Source: Mycobacterium alsense (GTDB taxonomy: Bacteria; Actinomycetota; Actinomycetes; Mycobacteriales; Mycobacteriaceae). From it: 64,000 bases of DNA. The DNA lies in contig NZ_MVHD01000027.1 of NCBI RefSeq assembly GCF_002086635.1, positions 1 to 64,000 on the forward strand, given 5' to 3'. Shown here piece after piece: positions 1 to 8,313 of the stretch; position 1 is the first letter of the stretch; each line of letters begins with the position of its first letter. Below the pieces are notes generated by a model that saw only the letters and a list, made by a program, of their open reading frames with translations, made no database searches and was not told the origin of the DNA. The position numbers were made by a program, and so were the translations under genes.

Positions 1-1
1 G

Positions 2-586
2 TCGGCGTATTCCCCGGGTGCGCCGCAGGGCCCGGGCGGTCCCCCCCAGCCGCCGCCCCCGCAGTGGTCCCCGCCGGGCGCCCAGGCTCCTGGCGGCGGC
101 GCTCCGATGCCGCAGGACGGCCTCGCCGCGGTGAAGGACGTCGCCGGGAAGGTGTCGGTCACCGGCTGGATCGTGCTCGGCGGGCTCGTCGTCACCGTGA
201 TTGCGATCTTCCTGCCGTTCGCGACGGTCAGCTTCAAGCTGTTCGGGGAAACCCTGGGGTCCCACGACGTCTCCGCCAACGGGGCGGCCAAGATCGTCGT
301 GGTCGTGTTGGCCGCCTTGGCCGGGTGGCTGGCGTACCCCGCCCTGACGGGGACCCAAATGGCGGTCGCGCGGCTGATCGCGGTCAGCGTCGTGGTCGGA
401 CTGCTCGGTGCCCTGACTTTCGTGTGGTTCAACACCGTGTCGTCCGAGAACGACAAGGGAGAGGGCATCGTCGACCTCACGCCGGGGTTTGGCTTGATGT
501 TGTACGCGCTGGCGGTCGTCGTCACCGCCGTGGGCGTCGTGCGGCTGTGGATCGACCGGTCCAAGGCGCAGAAGCGGTCCTATTAG
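2..586 (+). CDS. C-terminal part of a proline-rich four-helix membrane protein
   Basis: The reading frame is open from the first bases of the window, so the true start lies upstream. The visible part begins with about 35 Pro/Gly/Gln-rich residues, a typical disordered cytoplasmic tail. Four hydrophobic segments follow, at about residues 54-76, 98-115, 122-145 and 160-180 of the visible part, and then a short basic tail ending KAQKRSY. An internal ATG at 107 would remove the Pro-rich stretch but is unlikely to be the real start, because the upstream frame reads cleanly. No catalytic motif is seen and I do not recognise a function. The stop codon lies inside the first unit of a 10-bp tandem repeat. 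Confidence 0.7.
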   Translation, partial: SAYSPGAPQGPGGPPQPPPPQWSPPGAQAPGGGAPMPQDGLAAVKDVAGKVSVTGWIVLGGLVVTVIAIFLPFATVSFKLFGETLGSHDVSANGAAKIVVVVLAALAGWLAYPALTGTQMAVARLIAVSVVVGLLGALTFVWFNTVSSENDKGEGIVDLTPGFGLMLYALAVVVTAVGVVRLWIDRSKAQKRSY

Positions 587-620
587 CCACTATTAGCCAC
601 TATTAGCCACTATTAGCCAT
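581..620. repeat. Four tandem copies of a 10-bp unit
   Basis: The unit TATTAGCCAC occurs four times head to tail; the last copy ends in T instead of C. The first copy supplies the last Tyr codon and the TAG stop of the preceding gene. The array ends 24 bases before the start of the lipoprotein gene. Because 10 bp is close to one helical turn and the copies are nearly identical, slippage and copy-number variation are plausible. Confidence 0.9.
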
Positions 621-644
621 GCGCCACAACGGAATAGGATGCCC

Positions 645-1673
645 ATGAGTCCTCGATGCGCTCGTCATCTGACCGGTGTCGCCGGCGCCGTCGTCGCGGT
701 CGTTACCGCAAGCGTGATAACAGCCGCGTGCACTGGCAAGGGTGCCAACACTCCCGAGGCCACCGATGCCACGACCACCGCACCCACGGCGGGCACCGCG
801 GCGAAGCCGAACACCGGGGCAAGCTCGACACCCGCGCCGGGGCAGCCGCCCCAGGGCCCGGCCACGGGCTCGGCGGTCGTGCTCCCCTTCACCGGCCTGG
901 ACCGACCCGTCACCGTGACGGTGCAGTTGCCCGCCGGCGCGGTGTTCGTCACCGACGGCGGCAATAACCGGGTGGTGAAGCTGGCGGCGAATTCGCCCAC
1001 CCAGTCCGTGCCCCCGCTCTCCGGGCTCAACAGCCCCGTCGGCGTGGCGGCCAGCGGCGACGACCTTTTCGTCACCGACGCCAGCGGCAGCCGGGTGTGG
1101 TGGTCGAAAGCCCCCCGGACGACGCCGACGCCGCCGTGGCAATCCGCGTCGAGCACCGAGTGGATGGGGCCGTTCAGCGGCCTGAACTCGCCCCGCGGCG
1201 TGTTCTGGGTCATGGGCCAGCAGTTCTACGTCGTCGATGGCGGCAACAACCGGGTGCTGATGTGGCACGACGGGATGAACGCGCCGCAGGTGCTGGGCTT
1301 CACGGGCCTGAACAACCCGGACGGCATCGCGGTCGACGATTTTTCGAACGTCTTTGTCGCCGACACGGGCAACAACCGCGTGGTCCTGCTGAAGGGCGAC
1401 GGCACCCAGAGCGTGCTGGCCTTCACCGGCCTCAACGGTCCGCAGGGCGTGGCGGTGTACTCCGGCGACGTTTACGTGGCCGACGGCGGTAACAACCGCG
1501 TGGTGAAGCTCAAGACCGACCGCACCACCAAGGCCACCACCCAGTCCATCCTGCCGATCAGCGGCCTGAAGAACCCGCGCGGCGTCGCGCTCGACGGCCA
1601 GGGCAACCTGTACGTCGTCGACAGCGGCAACAACCGGGTGCTGAAGCTGGACAAGGCATTTGCGGCACAGTGA
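645..1673 (+). CDS. NHL-repeat beta-propeller lipoprotein or exported protein
   Basis: The N-terminus has a basic start, a hydrophobic stretch and a Cys after ITAA, which looks like a lipoprotein signal although the -3 residue is Thr rather than Leu. A Thr/Pro/Ala-rich linker of about 60 residues follows. The rest is built from six repeats, each ending in variants of D-G-G-N-N-R-V-V-K-L and joined by FTGLNxPxGVAV-type strands. That is the NHL six-bladed propeller also found as the extracellular sensor of the kinase PknD. No kinase domain is present, so this is a free-standing propeller, probably on the outer face of the membrane and binding an unknown ligand. ATG 645 is preferred over ATG 639 because ggaatagg then sits at ribosome-binding distance. 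The gene overlaps the FHA-cyclase by 14 bases. Confidence 0.85.
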   Translation: MSPRCARHLTGVAGAVVAVVTASVITAACTGKGANTPEATDATTTAPTAGTAAKPNTGASSTPAPGQPPQGPATGSAVVLPFTGLDRPVTVTVQLPAGAVFVTDGGNNRVVKLAANSPTQSVPPLSGLNSPVGVAASGDDLFVTDASGSRVWWSKAPRTTPTPPWQSASSTEWMGPFSGLNSPRGVFWVMGQQFYVVDGGNNRVLMWHDGMNAPQVLGFTGLNNPDGIAVDDFSNVFVADTGNNRVVLLKGDGTQSVLAFTGLNGPQGVAVYSGDVYVADGGNNRVVKLKTDRTTKATTQSILPISGLKNPRGVALDGQGNLYVVDSGNNRVLKLDKAFAAQ

Positions 1674-2640
1674 CCCAGCCGACGCGCCCGGCGGTCAGGC
1701 CGGTGAGCCGCTGGCCTACGTGGTCGTCGCCGACGGCCGAACCGAACGGCCGGTGCCGATCTTCGATCAGCTCTTCGTCGGCCGCGAATGCGCCGGCATC
1801 GGCGTCACGCGCCGGCTGGTGATCGACGATCCCGAAATCTCGCGCACCCACCTGGAAATCCGGCTGGACGCCGCCGGCGATCAGGCGTTCGTGATCGACA
1901 CCAGCAGCAACGGCACCCTGCTCAACGGCATTCGGATCGAACGCGCGGTCGCGCTGCCGATCAGGCCCGGCGACGAGATCCGGTTGGGCGACGTGGTGCT
2001 GACGTTTCGCTCGCAGCGTTTCACGGCCGTGCCCAGGGGGCCCGCGCAGCGGACGCGTGAGCGGATCGGCCGGGCCGCCATGGTGATGGTGGTCGGCGAC
2101 ATCGTCAACTACTCGACGATCTCGCAGATGACGGACGAGGGGGTGATGGCGCGCGGCCTGCACACGCTGTGGAATCGGCTGGGCGAGGTGCTGCGCGCGC
2201 ACCGCGGCACGCTCAGCTACTACGCCGGCGACGCGCTGTTCGCGGTCTGGGAACTCGGCCGGTTCCCGGACGCCGGCGAGCTGGCCATCGACTTCGCCCT
2301 GGCTGCGAACGCGCTGGTCGGGGAATTGGCGCCCGGCCTGCCGCTGCGCGACCCCGATGGCTCGCCGATCCGTATGGGCTGGGGCGTGGTGCAGGGCATG
2401 GTGGCCCTGGCCGCGATGACCCGATCAACCGACGCGGTCATCGGCGACGCCACCAACGTGGCGTTTCGGTTGTCGGGACTCGCGGGCCGGGACGGGCGGG
2501 CGCCGGTGCTGGTGACCGGCGAGGTGCGCCGCACCGTTGCCGCGCCGTTCGTGTGGGGCGAGGGCGAAGAGGTGGAGCTGAAGGGGCGCCGTGGAACCGA
2601 GACCGTGTTCCCGGTGCTCGCGCGCGAGGCCCGCCGCTGA
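1660..2640 (+). CDS. FHA domain fused to a class III nucleotide cyclase
   Basis: Residues 18-117 form an FHA phosphothreonine-binding domain with the usual residues: Arg42 in VGRE, Ser61 and His64 in ISRTH, and a TSSNGTLLNG loop. Residues 138-300 look like a class III adenylate/guanylate cyclase. Metal-binding Asp147 (GDIVNY) and Asp191 (YAGDALFAVW) and the transition-state pair Asn266/Arg270 are present. The Lys that normally selects adenine, just before the second Asp, is replaced, so substrate preference is uncertain. The predicted job is to make a cyclic nucleotide under control of a phosphorylated partner. The start is a TTG inside the preceding gene; no later start keeps a complete FHA domain. 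Confidence 0.85.
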   Translation: MRHSDPADAPGGQAGEPLAYVVVADGRTERPVPIFDQLFVGRECAGIGVTRRLVIDDPEISRTHLEIRLDAAGDQAFVIDTSSNGTLLNGIRIERAVALPIRPGDEIRLGDVVLTFRSQRFTAVPRGPAQRTRERIGRAAMVMVVGDIVNYSTISQMTDEGVMARGLHTLWNRLGEVLRAHRGTLSYYAGDALFAVWELGRFPDAGELAIDFALAANALVGELAPGLPLRDPDGSPIRMGWGVVQGMVALAAMTRSTDAVIGDATNVAFRLSGLAGRDGRAPVLVTGEVRRTVAAPFVWGEGEEVELKGRRGTETVFPVLAREARR

Positions 2641-2657
2641 CGGCGCCGCGGCCGGGG

Positions 2658-2692
2658 ATCCTTCCAAGAATCCTTCCAAGGATCCTTCAAGG
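2658..2692. repeat. Three near-identical 12-bp tandem units before a secreted-protein gene
   Basis: ATCCTTCCAAGA, ATCCTTCCAAGG and ATCCTTCAAGG follow each other directly, and another ATCCTTC occurs at 2703. The block lies between the cyclase stop and the start at 2715, so it would be in the 5' leader of the next gene. Function is unknown. Confidence 0.75.
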
Positions 2693-2714
2693 CGCCCGGA
2701 GCATCCTTCGGGGC

Positions 2715-3191
2715 ATGAGGAAGGCCGCGCCGCTCGCCGTCGGAACCGTTTGGGCGGCCGCGGTTTTCTGCCCATCGGCGGGCGCCGATCCCACGCCGGA
2801 CCATTACGCGAACGTCAGGACCCCGTCGCCGCCGATGCGCTGCCAGGTCTCCTCGGACTACGGCAACCGGCGGGGCCCCACGGTCGTGTGCCAGACGGCC
2901 GGCTTCCCGCAGTCCCCGATGAATCCCGCGCCGTATCCGGGTTGGGCCGGGGATCCGCTGGTGTTGCATCAGGATCAGGCCATCGTCAGCGCGTCCGGCC
3001 AATTCGAGTGGCGGACGGCCAATCTCGGTTTGGCCCCGCCCGGTCAGCCCGACACCACGCTGGTCGAGGGGCAGACCTACCACCTGCACGGCTGGACGAT
3101 CGCGCCCGCCGCCGGGGGCACCCGTTTCACCAACGACGCGACGGGACACGGGATGTTCATCGCCGGGGGCTACCGCGTCGAGCCCTTCTGA
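2715..3191 (+). CDS. Small secreted protein of unknown function
   Basis: This is a 158-residue protein with a clear Sec signal peptide: MRK, a hydrophobic core, then a probable cleavage site after SAGA, before DPTPDHY. The mature part contains two Cys (in MRCQVSS and VVCQTA) that could form a disulphide, and it is rich in Pro, Gly and Tyr. This pattern is common for mycobacterial exported proteins of about 15 kDa. ATG 2715 is chosen because it is the first start that gives a signal peptide; the longer upstream frame lies antiparallel to nothing useful and overlaps the cyclase. No enzymatic motif is recognised. Confidence 0.75.
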   Translation: MRKAAPLAVGTVWAAAVFCPSAGADPTPDHYANVRTPSPPMRCQVSSDYGNRRGPTVVCQTAGFPQSPMNPAPYPGWAGDPLVLHQDQAIVSASGQFEWRTANLGLAPPGQPDTTLVEGQTYHLHGWTIAPAAGGTRFTNDATGHGMFIAGGYRVEPF

Positions 3192-3262
3192 CCCCAAACG
3201 CCATGTCCCGGCCAGTGGCCCTCGACACGCGATTGGGCGTCTCGGGTTGTTAACCTGGCGAA

Positions 3263-3940
3263 ATGGACGAGCCCAGCGACAAGTCGGCGAAGTCGCCGCT
3301 TGCGGCCACCAGTCGGGCCCTGCTGTGCATGATGTCCTACGAGGAGGAGGTCTCCGGTTACGACCTCAAGAAATGGATCGACTGGAGCGTCGACCTCTAC
3401 TACTGGAGCCCGTCCTACAGCCAGATCTACACCGAGCTGAAGAAGCTCGAGGGCCTCGGGCTGGTCACGTCGCGCGTCGAGCGCGACGAGGGCACCCGCA
3501 CCCGCCGGCTCTACAAGATCACCCAGGCCGGGATGGCCGCCGCGATCGAGTGGGTCAACCACGCCCCGGTCGATCCGCCGGTGCTCAAGCACAGCGTGCT
3601 GCTGCGCGTCACATTCGGTCACCTCACCAACCCGGCACGGCTCAAGGAACTGCTGCAGGAGCACGTGGCGTACGCCGACGCCCGCCACCGCAAGGCGGTG
3701 GAAGACGCCGACGGCGCCGAGGTCGAACCCGCCTGGGCGTATTCGGTGATCGCGCTGCGCTGGGCGGCGAAGTACTACGCCGCCGAGCGCGAATTCGCCC
3801 TGGAGCTCATGAAGGAGATCGACGAGGCGGACGCGATCATGCAGAAGGCCGCCAAGGGTGGCTTCGGGAAACCGCGCCCGACACCGGGTTATTGGCGCGA
3901 GGTCGAGAAGCAGGTCCAGGCCAGGCGCGAAGCCGACTAG
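3263..3940 (+). CDS. PadR-family transcriptional regulator
   Basis: The first 100 residues carry the PadR winged helix: SRALLCMMSYEEEVSGYDLKK, a helix starting SYSQIYTELKKLEGLGLV, and a wing RTRRLYKITQAG. The C-terminal half is the helical dimerisation region (VirR-type), ending in a basic tail. Length (225 residues) fits PadR-s2 proteins. It sits at the left edge of the steroid-type island and converges on the KstD-like gene, sharing the four bases of the two stop codons (CTAG). It is a plausible local repressor of the KstD/KshA pair, but no operator was identified. Confidence 0.88.
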   Translation: MDEPSDKSAKSPLAATSRALLCMMSYEEEVSGYDLKKWIDWSVDLYYWSPSYSQIYTELKKLEGLGLVTSRVERDEGTRTRRLYKITQAGMAAAIEWVNHAPVDPPVLKHSVLLRVTFGHLTNPARLKELLQEHVAYADARHRKAVEDADGAEVEPAWAYSVIALRWAAKYYAAEREFALELMKEIDEADAIMQKAAKGGFGKPRPTPGYWREVEKQVQARREAD

Positions 3941-5691
3941 TCCCGATCGTCTCGACCCGCCGCGTCCAGCGCGGCATCCAGGGCCGCAACGTAGCCGTAG
4001 ACCAATCCCTGCGCGATCGTCGCGCCCGCCCCCGGGTACGTCGTGCCGAACGCGTTCGCGGCGGTGTTGCCGATCGCGTACAGCCCCGCGATCACGCCGC
4101 CGTCCTCGCGCAGCACCCGCGCCCGCGCGTCGGTCTTGAGCCCGCCGCACGTACCCAGATCGCTGAGTACCATTTCCACGGCGTAGAAGGGCCCGTTGAC
4201 CAGTGGGCGCAGGTTGGGATTCGGCCTTATCGTCGGGTCGCCGTAGTACCGGTCGTACGCGCTGCGACCGCGGCCGAAGTCGGGATCCTTGCCGGCGGAG
4301 GCGTTTTCGTTGAAGCGCGTCATCGTCTGGGAGAACTCCGGCACCGGAACGCCCATCCGCGCGCCCAGCTCGCCGAGGCTGTCGGCCCGCACCGCGATGC
4401 CGCCGTCGTACCATGCCTGCGGGATCCGCATCCGCGGAAACAGCTCTGCGCCAAAGACGTAACTGTTCCGGTACTGCTGGTCGAAGACGATCCACATGGC
4501 CTCCACCGCGTTGCCCGACCGCTCCAGCTCGAGCAGCCGCTGGCCGAACGACATGTAGTCCGCCGACTCGTTGGCGAACCGGTGGCCGCGCTGGTCCACG
4601 ATCAGCGAGCCCGGAAGCGACCGCTCGGCCAGCATCACCGCCGGGGCCCGGCCGGGCAGGGGAGCGATGGCCGGAAACCACCACGCCTGGTCCATCAGCG
4701 CGATGCCTGCACCGATTTCCTGCCCCGCGCGGATCCCGTCGCCGGTGTTGGATTCGGCGCCCAGGCTCAGGTTGGCGCCCAGCGATTCCGACTGGAACTT
4801 CCACCGCATGTCCATGCTGTGGTCGAAACCGCCGGTGGCCAGCACCACACCCCGTCGCGCGGTGATGGTCACCTCGCGCCCGGCGTGCTCCACGACCGCG
4901 CCGGTCACGCGGCCGCCGTCGGCCGGGCTGCTCACCAGGCGCAGCAGCGTGGTGTCGGTCCACACCGGGATGCCCGCGCGCAGCACGCCCGCGAACAACC
5001 CCGCCATCAGGCCCTGGCCGCCCGCCGCGTAGCGCCGGCCCAGCAGGCGGCCGCCCACGCCCTGCGCCACCCGCTTGGCGAAGGTCGGGATGCCCTTGCG
5101 CGGCACCCGGGCCACCAGGTTCATCCACCGATAGTCGGCGCCGGTGGTGGGTATCGAGAAGCCGGCCTCCAGCACGCCGGGGCGCAGGCGGGTGCGGTAC
5201 CCGCCGAGGATCGACGTGTCCAGCGGGTGGCACTCGCAGGTGCGGCCCGCGGCGCTGCCGCCCGGCTCCTCCGGGTGGTAGTCGGAGTAGTCGCGGGCCC
5301 AGAACAGCCGCAGTGGGGTGGTGCGGCCCAGCATGTCGACGGTCGCGGCGACGTGCGCGAGGAAGCCGGCCGATCGCGGCGGGGGCGCCGACCCGGCGAC
5401 CACCGCGTCCAGGTAGGCGGCCGCGCGGTCGGGTGTGTCGCCGGCGCCCGCCGCGCGCAGCACGGGGGAGGCCGGCAGCCACAGCGCGCCCCCCGAGCGG
5501 GCGGTCGAGCCGCCCACGCGCGACGACTTCTCGACGATCAGCACCGACAGCCCACGCTCCCGGGCGGCCAGCGCCGCGGCCATGCCGGTGCCCGAGCCGA
5601 CGACCAGCAGGTCCACGGTGGTGTCGGCGACGGGAAGTCCGGCGGGAATCGCGGAAGTCTCGGACTTCGTCGTCGCGCTGTGCGGGGCCAC
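3937..5691 (-). CDS. FAD-dependent 3-ketosteroid delta-1-dehydrogenase-like protein (KstD family)
   Basis: After a variable N-terminus comes the FAD-binding motif VDLLVVGSGTGMAAALAA and a GGSTARSGGALW stretch. The C-terminus has the KstD signature TTYPGAGATIAQGLVYGY, holding the Tyr and Gly that bind the 3-keto group. The family introduces the C1-C2 double bond in steroid ring A. The gene is divergent from the KshA-type oxygenase, the enzyme pair that together opens ring B, which supports the call. GTG 5691 gives 584 residues, close to family length. A TTG at 5784 would add 31 residues but would come within 9 bases of the opposite gene. Substrate could be a non-cholesterol steroid or related terpenoid. 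Confidence 0.82.
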   Translation of the reverse strand: MAPHSATTKSETSAIPAGLPVADTTVDLLVVGSGTGMAAALAARERGLSVLIVEKSSRVGGSTARSGGALWLPASPVLRAAGAGDTPDRAAAYLDAVVAGSAPPPRSAGFLAHVAATVDMLGRTTPLRLFWARDYSDYHPEEPGGSAAGRTCECHPLDTSILGGYRTRLRPGVLEAGFSIPTTGADYRWMNLVARVPRKGIPTFAKRVAQGVGGRLLGRRYAAGGQGLMAGLFAGVLRAGIPVWTDTTLLRLVSSPADGGRVTGAVVEHAGREVTITARRGVVLATGGFDHSMDMRWKFQSESLGANLSLGAESNTGDGIRAGQEIGAGIALMDQAWWFPAIAPLPGRAPAVMLAERSLPGSLIVDQRGHRFANESADYMSFGQRLLELERSGNAVEAMWIVFDQQYRNSYVFGAELFPRMRIPQAWYDGGIAVRADSLGELGARMGVPVPEFSQTMTRFNENASAGKDPDFGRGRSAYDRYYGDPTIRPNPNLRPLVNGPFYAVEMVLSDLGTCGGLKTDARARVLREDGGVIAGLYAIGNTAANAFGTTYPGAGATIAQGLVYGYVAALDAALDAAGRDDRD

Positions 5692-5792
5692 GTCGGCAAC
5701 CGTAGGCCGCTGCGGCGCGGAAAATGAAGTCCCGTCCTGATCAGTGGAACAGCTCGTCCCGCCGGCCCGGCCGCGGGAGTTCAATCCTTCCC

Positions 5793-6929
5793 ATGACGTC
5801 GCACACCGAGGCCGACGAGGTTCGGCTCATCGAGGCGCAGGCCGCGCCGACGAGGTTCGCGCGCGGATGGCATTGCCTGGGCCTGCTCAGGGATTTCGCC
5901 GACGGCAAGCCGCACGCGATCAACGCCTTCGGGCAAAAGCTGGTCGTCTTCCGCGGCGGGGACGGCGCCATCAACGTGCTCGACGGCTACTGCCGGCACA
6001 TGGGCGGGGACCTTTCGCAGGGCGAGGTCAAGGGCAACGAGATCGCGTGCCCGTTCCACGACTGGCGCTGGGGCGGCGACGGGCGCTGCAAGCAGGTGCC
6101 GTACAGCAGGCGCACGCCCCGGATGGCCCGCACGGGGGCGTGGACCACGCTGCAGCAGGACGGGATGCTGTTCGTCTGGAACGACCCGGAGCGCAAGCCA
6201 CCGCCACCGGAGGTCACCATTCCGCGCATCGAGGGCGCCACCAGCGACGAGTGGACCGACTGGCACTGGTACAGCACGGTCGTGGAAAGCAACTGTCGCG
6301 AAATCATCGACAACGTCGTGGATATGGCGCACTTCTTCTACATCCATGGCTCGCTGCCGACGTACTTCAAGAACATCTTCGAGGGACACGTCGCCACGCA
6401 GTACATGAACGGCGGGAGCCGGCCCGACATCGGAAGCCCCGAGGGGAGCCAGCTGCTCGGCACGACGTCGGTGGCGTCCTACTACGGCCCGTCCTTCATG
6501 ATCGACGACCTGACCTACCACTACGAAGACGGCGACGCCCAAACGATTCTGATCAACTGCCACTACCCGATCGACGCGAATTCGTTTGTGCTGCAGTACG
6601 GGATCATCGTCAAGAAGTCGGAGAAGCTGCCCGGGGACGAGGCCATGCGGACCGCGATCGGCCTCGGCGATTTCGTGAAGATCGGCTTCGAGCAGGACGT
6701 GCAGATCTGGCGGCACAAGGCGCGCATCGACAACCCCTTGCTGGTCGAGGAGGACGGGCCCGTCTATCAGTTGCGCCGCTGGTACCAGCAGTTCTACGTC
6801 GATGTCGCCGACGTGCAGCCGGACATGGTGGACCGCTTCGAGTTCGAGCTGGACACCACCCGGCCCTACGAGGCGTGGATGAAGGAGGTCGAGGCGAACA
6901 TGGCGGCCCAGGCGGCGGGCCCGGTTTGA
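5793..6929 (+). CDS. kshA: Rieske oxygenase, 3-ketosteroid 9-alpha-hydroxylase type
   Basis: This 378-residue protein has the Rieske [2Fe-2S] ligands Cys67-x-His69 and Cys86-x-x-His89 (YCRHMGG and CPFHDWRWGGDG). The mononuclear iron site is NVVDMAHFFYIH, with Asp177, His180 and His185. Its whole length resembles KshA of Mycobacterium and Rhodococcus, including the LRRWYQQFYVDVAD stretch near the C-terminus. KshA hydroxylates C9 of 3-ketosteroids using electrons from KshB, and no KshB is encoded here. ATG 5793 is chosen because upstream codons have no similarity. The following small gene overlaps the stop by one base and is probably co-transcribed. It may be a paralogue with a different substrate. 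Confidence 0.88.
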   Translation: MTSHTEADEVRLIEAQAAPTRFARGWHCLGLLRDFADGKPHAINAFGQKLVVFRGGDGAINVLDGYCRHMGGDLSQGEVKGNEIACPFHDWRWGGDGRCKQVPYSRRTPRMARTGAWTTLQQDGMLFVWNDPERKPPPPEVTIPRIEGATSDEWTDWHWYSTVVESNCREIIDNVVDMAHFFYIHGSLPTYFKNIFEGHVATQYMNGGSRPDIGSPEGSQLLGTTSVASYYGPSFMIDDLTYHYEDGDAQTILINCHYPIDANSFVLQYGIIVKKSEKLPGDEAMRTAIGLGDFVKIGFEQDVQIWRHKARIDNPLLVEEDGPVYQLRRWYQQFYVDVADVQPDMVDRFEFELDTTRPYEAWMKEVEANMAAQAAGPV

Positions 6930-7219
6930 TGCCGGTCCGGGCCGACAACCGCCTCGAGGAGGCGCCGATGGTCCCCGTGGCGTGCCGGCGCTGCGGCGCG
7001 GGGGTGCTGGCGCGCAAGAGCAGCTGGAGCCAGACCAGCGTGCAGTGGAGCGCCGATGCCACGGCGCGGTGCGCCGAACGCGCCGAAGCGCAGCGGATTT
7101 CGGCGCCCGCTGGCCGCGGCGTGTTCCTGGTGTGCTCGGCGCTGAGCGCGTCGATCGCCGACGCGGTGCGCCGCGGCGAGCTGTTCATCGTCGACGAGAC
7201 GGCCCCCGCGGCGACGTAG
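6929..7219 (+). CDS. Small cysteine-containing protein linked to the KshA gene
   Basis: This 96-residue protein begins at the ATG that overlaps the KshA stop codon (TGATG), so translational coupling is likely. It contains a CRRCGAG motif near residue 15, then QTSVQW, and two further Cys at about residues 41 and 68. The CxxC could bind zinc or hold a small redox role, but the remaining ligands are not clear. I do not recognise the family. Its position suggests an accessory role to the Rieske oxygenase, for example assembly or electron delivery; this is inference from location only. Confidence 0.7.
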   Translation: MPVRADNRLEEAPMVPVACRRCGAGVLARKSSWSQTSVQWSADATARCAERAEAQRISAPAGRGVFLVCSALSASIADAVRRGELFIVDETAPAAT

Positions 7220-7239
7220 GTCGCGCGGCGCCCACCGAT

Positions 7240-8313
7240 TCACAACGTGAAGGCGCTGATCGGCGCCTCGTCCGGGTAGACCGACGGGCCGCCCAGGTCG
7301 TAGGCGGCGTTGATGGCGCGGATGAAATCCGGGTCGTGCAGCGGTTCGCTCGGCACGTCGAGCTTGATGCCCCGCCCGTTGACGTCGTCGACCATCATGT
7401 CGATGGCCCGCTCGATGGTCAGGTCGTCGGAGCCCTCCATGTTCTTTTTCAGCTCGTCGAAGTCGGAGAACACCTCGGCCGACCAATGCACCAAGAACCG
7501 CAGCTGCTCGGTGTGGTGGCGCGCGATCACCTCGTCACCGTTTTTCAGCAGCCACCGGTCGCGGTCGCCGGGGTCGCCGGTGAACACGGTGTCGAAGGCC
7601 AGGCCGGGCGGAATCTGTTGGTCGAGTGGCCCGTTGGCCTCCCCGCGGTGCACCATCATCTCGTTTTGCACCACGACGCCGCGGTTGTAGATGGGCGGCA
7701 GCACGCGCTGCGGCGGCCGCAGCGGGCCGTCGGGCCAGTAGGTGAATCCGCTGCCGGAGTCGAGCGAGAACCAGGTGATGACCTGGGCCATCTTGATCAG
7801 GTAGTCCTGAAACAGGCCGGACTTGCCCATCACGCTGGTGAGCCAGGTCGGCGCGTTCTCGTGGCGCACGCCACGGAAACTGGGCGAATCAAGGTGCCCC
7901 GGATCGCGATTCGCACACGGCCCGTTGATGTTGAACAACATCAGCTGCGGCTTGGCGTACTCGGCGTTCCAGTAGCTCTTGGCCATCTCCAGGAATTGCG
8001 CGTTGTAGAAGCAGTCGTGCAGCTCGGGGTAGAGCACCGCACCGTAGTTGGCGAGGTAGCCGCGAAACGTCGGGGTGAGAAACAGATCCAGCGACGGGGT
8101 GAACCCTTCGGGGAAGACGCCGCTCATGGTGGCGAGCAATTCGTCGGCCGACGCAAAGTGCTGCGCGATGATCAGCCGCCACGGGCCGCGGGTGCGCACC
8201 ACGTCGAGCAGGCGCTCGCGCTGATCGTCGGTGTAGACGTCCCGGATCTCGCGGGGCGGCGCGGCCGGCCGCAAGACCTCGGAAAGTTCCATCCGCCGCT
8301 CGTCGGTGAGCAT
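7240..8313 (-). CDS. Unassigned 357-residue protein with an HxD...H pattern
   Basis: The start ATG 8313 follows a good AAGGAGA ribosome site and overlaps the stop of the upstream esterase by one base. The protein contains DPGHLDSP (His140, Asp142) and, 80 residues later, NEMMVHRGEANG (His222). That spacing and the HRGEAN context resemble the Fe(II)/2-oxoglutarate or PhyH-type facial triad, but the family is not recognised. A basic residue for 2-oxoglutarate could be Arg223 or a later Arg. It is the last gene of a four-gene minus-strand operon with an NTF2 protein, an SDR and an esterase, which suggests a catabolic enzyme. Confidence 0.75.
   Translation of the reverse strand: MLTDERRMELSEVLRPAAPPREIRDVYTDDQRERLLDVVRTRGPWRLIIAQHFASADELLATMSGVFPEGFTPSLDLFLTPTFRGYLANYGAVLYPELHDCFYNAQFLEMAKSYWNAEYAKPQLMLFNINGPCANRDPGHLDSPSFRGVRHENAPTWLTSVMGKSGLFQDYLIKMAQVITWFSLDSGSGFTYWPDGPLRPPQRVLPPIYNRGVVVQNEMMVHRGEANGPLDQQIPPGLAFDTVFTGDPGDRDRWLLKNGDEVIARHHTEQLRFLVHWSAEVFSDFDELKKNMEGSDDLTIERAIDMMVDDVNGRGIKLDVPSEPLHDPDFIRAINAAYDLGGPSVYPDEAPISAFTL

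Noticed and set aside
581..620. Possible CRISPR-like array
   Set aside because: The units are 10 bp and contiguous with no spacers; the same is true of the arrays at 2658, 32166 and 47591. They are simple tandem repeats.
3170..5482. A 770-codon minus-strand frame inside the KstD-like gene region
   Set aside because: Out-of-frame shadow of the KstD-like gene, Arg/Gly/Ala rich with no recognisable motif.
5692..5792. KstR-type operator between the KstD-like and KshA-type genes
   Set aside because: No convincing AACnnGTT palindrome was found in this divergent gap; the TGATCA at about 5738 is too short to support a call.
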